A stretch of 57,409 nt of DNA, taken from positions 1-57,409 of the forward strand of contig MGWR01000040.1 of NCBI GenBank assembly GCA_001801085.1, given 5' to 3'. Made by a program: the position numbers and the translations under genes. A model generated the notes under the pieces. That model was not told the origin of the DNA and ran no database searches. It saw only the letters and a program-made list of their open reading frames with translations. Within the stretch, counting starts at the first letter, position 1. The number at the start of each line of letters is the position of its first letter. Shown here piece by piece: positions 53,102 to 57,409 of this stretch. This DNA is from Gallionellales bacterium GWA2_60_142 (GTDB taxonomy: Bacteria > Pseudomonadota > Gammaproteobacteria > Burkholderiales > Gallionellaceae).

Positions 53102-55015
53102 TTAAACCGTGCTGCCCGATTTGATCTCCGACCCAAGCCGCTGCAGCAATGCTTCCAGCGACATCTGTCCGAGATCTTCACCACTACGGGTACGCACGGC
53201 CACCAATCTTCCAGCTACCTCCTTATCGCCGACGATCAGCTGATAAGGCAATTTCTGCAAGCTATGTTCGCGTATTTTATAGGTAATCTTCTCGTTGCGC
53301 AAATCCAGTTGCACGCGCACCCCGGCATCGCGCAATATCTGCGCGACTTCTGTCGCATATTCCTCCTGCGCCTGCGAGATATTCATCAGCACCACCTGCA
53401 TCGGCGACAGCCACAGCGGGAACGCGCCCGCATGGTGTTCGATCAGGATGCCGATGAAACGCTCCATTGATCCGAGGATCGCGCGATGCAGCATCACCGG
53501 GGGTTTGCGGCTGTTGTCCTCGTCGACGAACTCCGCATCCAGACGCACCGGCAAGTTGAAATCCAGCTGTATCGTGCCGCACTGCCACAGGCGCCCGAGA
53601 CTATCCTTCAGCGTGAACTCGACCTTCGGACCGTAGAACGCACCTTCGCCCGGCTGAAGGTCGTAGGCCAGTGCGTTCTGCTGCAAAGCAGCAGCCAATC
53701 CGGCCTCGGCCTTATCCCAAGTCTCGTCGGAACCGACCCGCTTCTCGGGACGGGTGGACAACTTGACCAGCACCTCGTTGAAACCAAAGTCGCGATACAC
53801 CTCGTTCAGCATCACGATGAAATTCGACACTTCGGATTGCACTTGATCTTCGGTGCAGAAGATATGCGCATCGTCCTGAGTGAAACCGCGCACGCGCATC
53901 AGACCGTGCAGCGAACCCGAGGTCTCGTTGCGATGACAGGAGCCGAACTCCGCCAGACGCAACGGCAAGTCGCGATAGCTATGCAGGCCGTGATTGAATA
54001 TCTGCACATGACCCGGACAGTTCATCGGCTTCACCGCGTAGTCGCGATTCTCCGATGCCGTCGTGAACATGTTGTCGCGATAGTTATCCCAGTGGCCGGA
54101 TTTCTCCCACAGACTGCGATCCATGATCGTCGGTGTGCGCACTTCTTGGTAGCCGTGACTGCGGAACTTGCGACGCATGTACTGTTCGACTTCCTGCCAC
54201 AACGTCCAGCCCTTGGGATGCCAGAACACCATGCCGGGCGAAGAGTCCTGCATATGGAACAGTTCAAGCTGCTTGCCCAGCTTGCGGTGATCGCGCTTCT
54301 CGGCCTCTTCGAGCTGATGCAGATAGGCCTCGAGCTCTTCCTTCTTCGCCCAGGCCGTGCCATAGATGCGCTGCAGCATCTCGTTCTTCGAGTCGCCGCG
54401 CCAGTAGGCGCCGGCCACCTTCATCAGCTTGAACGCCTTGAGCTTGCCGGTGGATGGCACATGCGGGCCGCGACACAGATCGGTGAACTCACCTTCGCTG
54501 TACAGCGACACATCCTGATCCGCCGGAATGGACTCGATGATCTCGGCCTTGTATTGCTCGCCGATACGTTTGAAATAGCTGACAGCCTCGTCGCGCGGCA
54601 ACACACGGCGCGCGACCGGCAGATCCAGCTTGGCGATCTCGCCCATGCGCTTCTCGATCGCCGCCAAATCTTCCGGCGTGAAAGGACGCTTGTAGGAGAA
54701 ATCGTAATAGAAGCCGTTTTCGATCACCGGACCGATGGTCACCTGCGCATCCGGAAATAATTCCTTCACCGCATGCGCCAGCAAGTGCGCAGTCGAATGA
54801 CGAATGACTTCGACGCCATCGACATCCTTGTCGGTGATGATCGCCAGCGCAGCATCCTGCTCGATCAGATGCGAGGTATCGACCACCTTACCATCCACCT
54901 TGCCCGCCAGCGCGGCGCGAGCAAGCCCGGCGCCTATACTGGCCGCGACATCAGCGACGGTGACGGATTGATCGAAACTGCGCTGCGAACCATCCGGCAA
55001 GGTGATGACTGGCAT
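53102..55015 (-). CDS. thrS: Threonyl-tRNA synthetase
   Basis: A 637-residue class II synthetase. The TGS domain ([20 protein letters not shown]), the editing domain with [13 protein letters not shown], the catalytic core ([24 protein letters not shown], the motif 2 arginines; [19 protein letters not shown]) and the anticodon-binding domain are all present. ATG at 55015 follows CAGGAAGC; the longer frame runs into tRNA-Val. A hairpin at 55039-55058 sits between the tRNA and thrS and may act as a partial terminator or processing site. Confidence 0.97.
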   Translation of the reverse strand: MPVITLPDGSQRSFDQSVTVADVAASIGAGLARAALAGKVDGKVVDTSHLIEQDAALAIITDKDVDGVEVIRHSTAHLLAHAVKELFPDAQVTIGPVIENGFYYDFSYKRPFTPEDLAAIEKRMGEIAKLDLPVARRVLPRDEAVSYFKRIGEQYKAEIIESIPADQDVSLYSEGEFTDLCRGPHVPSTGKLKAFKLMKVAGAYWRGDSKNEMLQRIYGTAWAKKEELEAYLHQLEEAEKRDHRKLGKQLELFHMQDSSPGMVFWHPKGWTLWQEVEQYMRRKFRSHGYQEVRTPTIMDRSLWEKSGHWDNYRDNMFTTASENRDYAVKPMNCPGHVQIFNHGLHSYRDLPLRLAEFGSCHRNETSGSLHGLMRVRGFTQDDAHIFCTEDQVQSEVSNFIVMLNEVYRDFGFNEVLVKLSTRPEKRVGSDETWDKAEAGLAAALQQNALAYDLQPGEGAFYGPKVEFTLKDSLGRLWQCGTIQLDFNLPVRLDAEFVDEDNSRKPPVMLHRAILGSMERFIGILIEHHAGAFPLWLSPMQVVLMNISQAQEEYATEVAQILRDAGVRVQLDLRNEKITYKIREHSLQKLPYQLIVGDKEVAGRLVAVRTRSGEDLGQMSLEALLQRLGSEIKSGSTV

Positions 55016-55038
55016 GTTTTTGCTTCCTGAAAATACAA

Positions 55039-55058
55039 AGTGCGGCAATTGCCGCACT
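55039..55058 (-). terminator. Possible terminator between tRNA-Val and thrS
   Basis: A near-perfect palindrome AGTGCGGC AATT GCCGCACT followed on the minus strand by TTGTATTTTC. The T-rich tail is interrupted, so termination is probably partial, letting some transcripts reach thrS. Confidence 0.6.
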
Positions 55059-55066
55059 CGAAGTGT

Positions 55067-55143
55067 TGGTAGGCACGATTGGACTCGAACCAACGACCCC
55101 TACCATGTCAAGGTAGTGCTCTAACCAGCTGAGCTACGCGCCT
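55067..55143 (-). tRNA. tRNA-Val (anticodon GAC)
   Basis: 77 bases on the minus strand with AGGCGCG / CGTGCCT acceptor stem, D arm AGCTCAGCTGGTTAGAGC, anticodon loop CTTGACATG region giving GAC, T loop GGTTCGAGTCC, discriminator A and an encoded CCA. Confidence 0.96.
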
Positions 55144-55212
55144 AAAGAGGCCGCATTGTACACAAAAGGATTTCGCGCTTCAAACTAAATCATGCGTTAT
55201 TTTCAAATATGT

Positions 55213-56607
55213 TTAATACGCGCTATCGATATAGCCGCCTTCGGCCAGATTTTCGAAACGAGTGTATTCGCCGCGGAACGCCAAGCCCACCGTACCGATA
55301 GGACCATTACGCTGCTTGCCGATAATGATCTCGGCCTTGCCCTTGTCCGGAGAATCCTTGTTGTAGACCTCGTCGCGATAGATGAACAAAATCAAGTCGG
55401 CATCCTGTTCGATAGCGCCGGACTCGCGCAAGTCAGACATCACCGGACGCTTGTTGGGACGCTGCTCCAAACTTCGATTCAACTGCGACAGCGCGATTAC
55501 CGGCACGCGCAATTCTTTCGCCAACGCTTTCAGCGAGCGCGAAATTTCCGAGATTTCCGTGGCTCGATTCTCGCTCGCCTTGCCGGCATTGCCGCTCATC
55601 AATTGCAAATAGTCCACCACGATCAAACCCAGTTCGCCCTGCTGGCGATGCAAGCGGCGCGAACGGGCGCGCAGCTCCAGCGCGGACAAGCCCGGCGTTT
55701 CGTCGATAAATATCGGCGCATCATTGAGCCTGCCGAGCGCATGCGTCAATCGCCCCCAGTCATCGTCCTGCAGTTTTCCGGTGCGCAGATCGTGCTGATT
55801 GAGCTTGCCGACCGAGCCCAGCATACGCATCACCAACTGAGCCGCGCCCATTTCCATACTGTAAATAGCAACCGACTTACCTTCCAGCGCGACGTTCTCG
55901 GCGATGTTGATCGAGAACGCGGTCTTACCCATACTCGGACGACCGGCAACGATCACCAGATCGCCGGGTTGCAAGCCCGACGTCATCCGATCCAGATCGG
56001 TGTAACCGGTTGCCGTACCCGTCACTTCGCTGTGATTTTCACGACCGTACAGCGTCTCAATGCGCTCGACCACCTCCGTCAGCAACGGTGGCATCGAGAA
56101 GAAACCCTGCTTACCCTTGGAGCCGGCTTCCGCGATCTCGAACACCTTACTTTCCGCCTCGTCCAGCAATTGTCCGGCATCGCGACCGGTCGGATTGTAG
56201 GCGCTGCTGGCGATCTCGCTGCCGACCTCGACCAATTTGCGCATGATAGAGCGCTCGCGCACGATCTCGCCGTAGCGGCGAATGTTCGCGGCGGACGGCA
56301 CGTTCTGCGCGAGGCTGCCCAGATAAGGCAGGCCCCCCGCCTTATCCAGCTCACCGGCATTCTCCAGCGCTTCGGCGACGGTGATCACATCCACCGGCTT
56401 GGCCTGCTCGCTCAGGCGCACGATCTGGCGATAGATCAATCGATGTTCCTGGCGATAGAAGTCGCTGTCGAAAATCAGATCGATAATCTTGTCCAGCGCC
56501 CCCGCTTCGAGCAGCAGCCCACCCAGCACCGATTGCTCCGCCTCCACCGAATGTGGAGGCAGCTTGATCTGATCGAGTTGTGCGTCGTGGCCGGAGAAAT
56601 TATTCAT
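55213..56607 (-). CDS. dnaB: Replicative DNA helicase
   Basis: A 464-residue hexameric replication helicase. N-terminal domain (KLPPHSVEAEQSVLGGLLLE), linker, and RecA-like core with Walker A GRPSMGKTAFS, Walker B LGLIVVDYLQLM, and the arginine-finger region SDLRESGAIEQDAD. ATG at 56607 is preferred; 56643 is possible, while a still longer frame would cross the rplI terminator at 56675-56702. The ribosomal genes rpsR-rplI upstream followed by dnaB are a conserved order. Confidence 0.96.
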   Translation of the reverse strand: MNNFSGHDAQLDQIKLPPHSVEAEQSVLGGLLLEAGALDKIIDLIFDSDFYRQEHRLIYRQIVRLSEQAKPVDVITVAEALENAGELDKAGGLPYLGSLAQNVPSAANIRRYGEIVRERSIMRKLVEVGSEIASSAYNPTGRDAGQLLDEAESKVFEIAEAGSKGKQGFFSMPPLLTEVVERIETLYGRENHSEVTGTATGYTDLDRMTSGLQPGDLVIVAGRPSMGKTAFSINIAENVALEGKSVAIYSMEMGAAQLVMRMLGSVGKLNQHDLRTGKLQDDDWGRLTHALGRLNDAPIFIDETPGLSALELRARSRRLHRQQGELGLIVVDYLQLMSGNAGKASENRATEISEISRSLKALAKELRVPVIALSQLNRSLEQRPNKRPVMSDLRESGAIEQDADLILFIYRDEVYNKDSPDKGKAEIIIGKQRNGPIGTVGLAFRGEYTRFENLAEGGYIDSAY

Positions 56608-56674
56608 TGGTAGGTGTTGATCCTGGGTGTAACCGGCAGGCATTTTAACCCGCCCGACGAAATCAGAGGACAAC

Positions 56675-56702
56675 AAAAAAGGACTGTCGCCAGTCCTTTT
56701 TT
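56675..56702 (-). terminator. Intrinsic terminator after rplI
   Basis: A perfect stem AAAAAAGGACTG / CAGTCCTTTTTT with a TCGC loop, the same loop as the rplT terminator. Confidence 0.93.
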
Positions 56703-56726
56703 GCATTGCCGCGATTACGAGACGAA

Positions 56727-57176
56727 TTAGTGTTCGCCCAGCACCGAGACAGTGATGTCCACGACGACATCGGTGTGCAGCGCGACGCTGACCGAGTAGT
56801 CGCCGATCTGCTTCAGGTGGCCGCCAGCGATACGCACTTGCGACTTCTCCACAGCGTAGCCCTGAGCGACCAGTGCGGTAGCGATGTCGGCATTGGTGAC
56901 GGAACCGAACAGCTTGCCGTCCACGCCGGCCTTCTGTGCGATCTGCACGGTCACGCCGGCCAGCTTCTCGCCGCGAGCCTGTGCATCAGCCAGCTTGGCC
57001 TTGTCGGCCGCTTCGATCTCGACGCGACGCGCCTCGAACTCGGCCATGTTGGCTGCGGTTGCGCGCTTGGCCATGCCTTGCGGGATCAGGAAGTTACGGG
57101 CATAGCCGTTCTTGACCTTGACCACATCACCCAATTGGCCAACGTTGGCCACTTTTTCCATCAAAATGATTTGCAT
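56727..57176 (-). CDS. rplI: 50S ribosomal protein L9
   Basis: A 149-residue protein: N-domain [36 protein letters not shown], a long connecting helix and a C-domain. ATG at 57176 follows AAGGAGCAGAAC, 13 bases after rpsR. Confidence 0.98.
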   Translation of the reverse strand: MQIILMEKVANVGQLGDVVKVKNGYARNFLIPQGMAKRATAANMAEFEARRVEIEAADKAKLADAQARGEKLAGVTVQIAQKAGVDGKLFGSVTNADIATALVAQGYAVEKSQVRIAGGHLKQIGDYSVSVALHTDVVVDITVSVLGEH

Positions 57177-57189
57177 GTTCTGCTCCTTC

Positions 57190-57409
57190 TTAATGCAGGT
57201 CGGTGTACGGCAGCAATGCCAGGAAACGAGCGCGCTTCACGGCGGTGCTCAATTGACGCTGGTAGCGTGTCTTGGTGCCGGTGATGCGAGCCGGGATCAG
57301 CTTGCCGTTCTCGGAAATGAATTCCTTGAGGATGTTCACATCCTTGTAATCCACTTCGGCGATCTTATCCACTGTGAAGCGGCAGAACTTGCGGCGCTTG
57401 AACAGATTG
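57190..57409 (-). CDS. rpsR: 30S ribosomal protein S18 (5' end cut off by window)
   Basis: The visible 72 codons run to the window edge without a start: [20 protein letters not shown] then the conserved [10 protein letters not shown] and [11 protein letters not shown]-like [20 protein letters not shown]. The GTG at 57372 is an internal valine, not the start; only a few N-terminal residues lie outside. Confidence 0.95.
   Translation of the reverse strand, partial: NLFKRRKFCRFTVDKIAEVDYKDVNILKEFISENGKLIPARITGTKTRYQRQLSTAVKRARFLALLPYTDLH

Noticed and set aside
57190-57372. A 60-residue S18 starting at GTG 57372
   Set aside because: The frame continues upstream with the conserved [10 protein letters not shown] of S18, so the GTG is an internal valine and the gene is cut by the window edge.

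Overview
This window is chromosomal DNA from a GC-rich betaproteobacterium. The gene order thrS-infC-rpmI-rplT-pheS-pheT-ihfA-merR, the zipA-ligA pair, the AmrB/AmrA/AmrS trio, several haem c proteins and a large c-di-GMP signalling content suggest a Nitrosomonadales/Gallionellaceae-type freshwater chemolithotroph. That placement is an inference from gene content; no rRNA is present to settle it.

Layout. 1-5.5 kb: the end of lysS, a Crp/Fnr-family regulator, a perfect TGTGA-N6-TCACA operator candidate, then two haem c (CxxCH) proteins flanking a DUF2892 membrane protein. A convergent nfeD/paraslipin membrane-quality pair follows. 5.5-11.8 kb: a CopA copper ATPase, an AT-richer gene with an AbiTii-like N-terminus and a helix-hairpin-helix tail (possible defence gene), small hypotheticals including a YjfB-like motility protein, a YecA/SEC-C protein and an FGGY sugar kinase. 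11.7-21 kb: a minus-strand c-di-GMP block of three GGDEF-EAL proteins with different sensor heads (GAF-like, PhnD+PAS, MHYT+PAS), plus a FIST sensor gene. 21-26 kb: acnA, then a repeat-rich accessory segment with a CoiA-like gene and a brnT/brnA toxin-antitoxin locus whose toxin gene is frameshifted. 26-31.4 kb: a substrate-binding lipoprotein paired with a HAMP-PAS-GGDEF cyclase and preceded by a hairpin-rich leader, then the amrB-amrA-amrS operon. 31.5-38.9 kb: fumC, an HDOD protein with a hypothetical partner, a Csp1-type copper-storage protein, def with a histidine kinase, an orphan prepilin and a MITE-like element with terminal inverted repeats and a 4-bp target duplication.

38.9-47.1 kb: a tightly overlapped operon zipA-ligA-galU-hpt-MTIP (division, replication, nucleotide sugar, purine salvage), nagZ, and an orphan HipA-family YjjJ gene. 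47.5-57.4 kb: tRNA-Pro, then the translation/replication housekeeping block ending with tRNA-Val, dnaB, rplI and the truncated rpsR at the right edge. infC appears to start at an AUA codon.

A dispersed mosaic repeat occurs three times (plus one diverged relative), in each case directly after a stop codon. The strongest candidates for something new are the operator/Crp-type regulator/haem c module, the periplasmic-binding-protein-driven c-di-GMP sensors, the AbiTii-like/HhH gene, the structured leader ahead of the binding lipoprotein, and the mosaic and MITE-like repeats.
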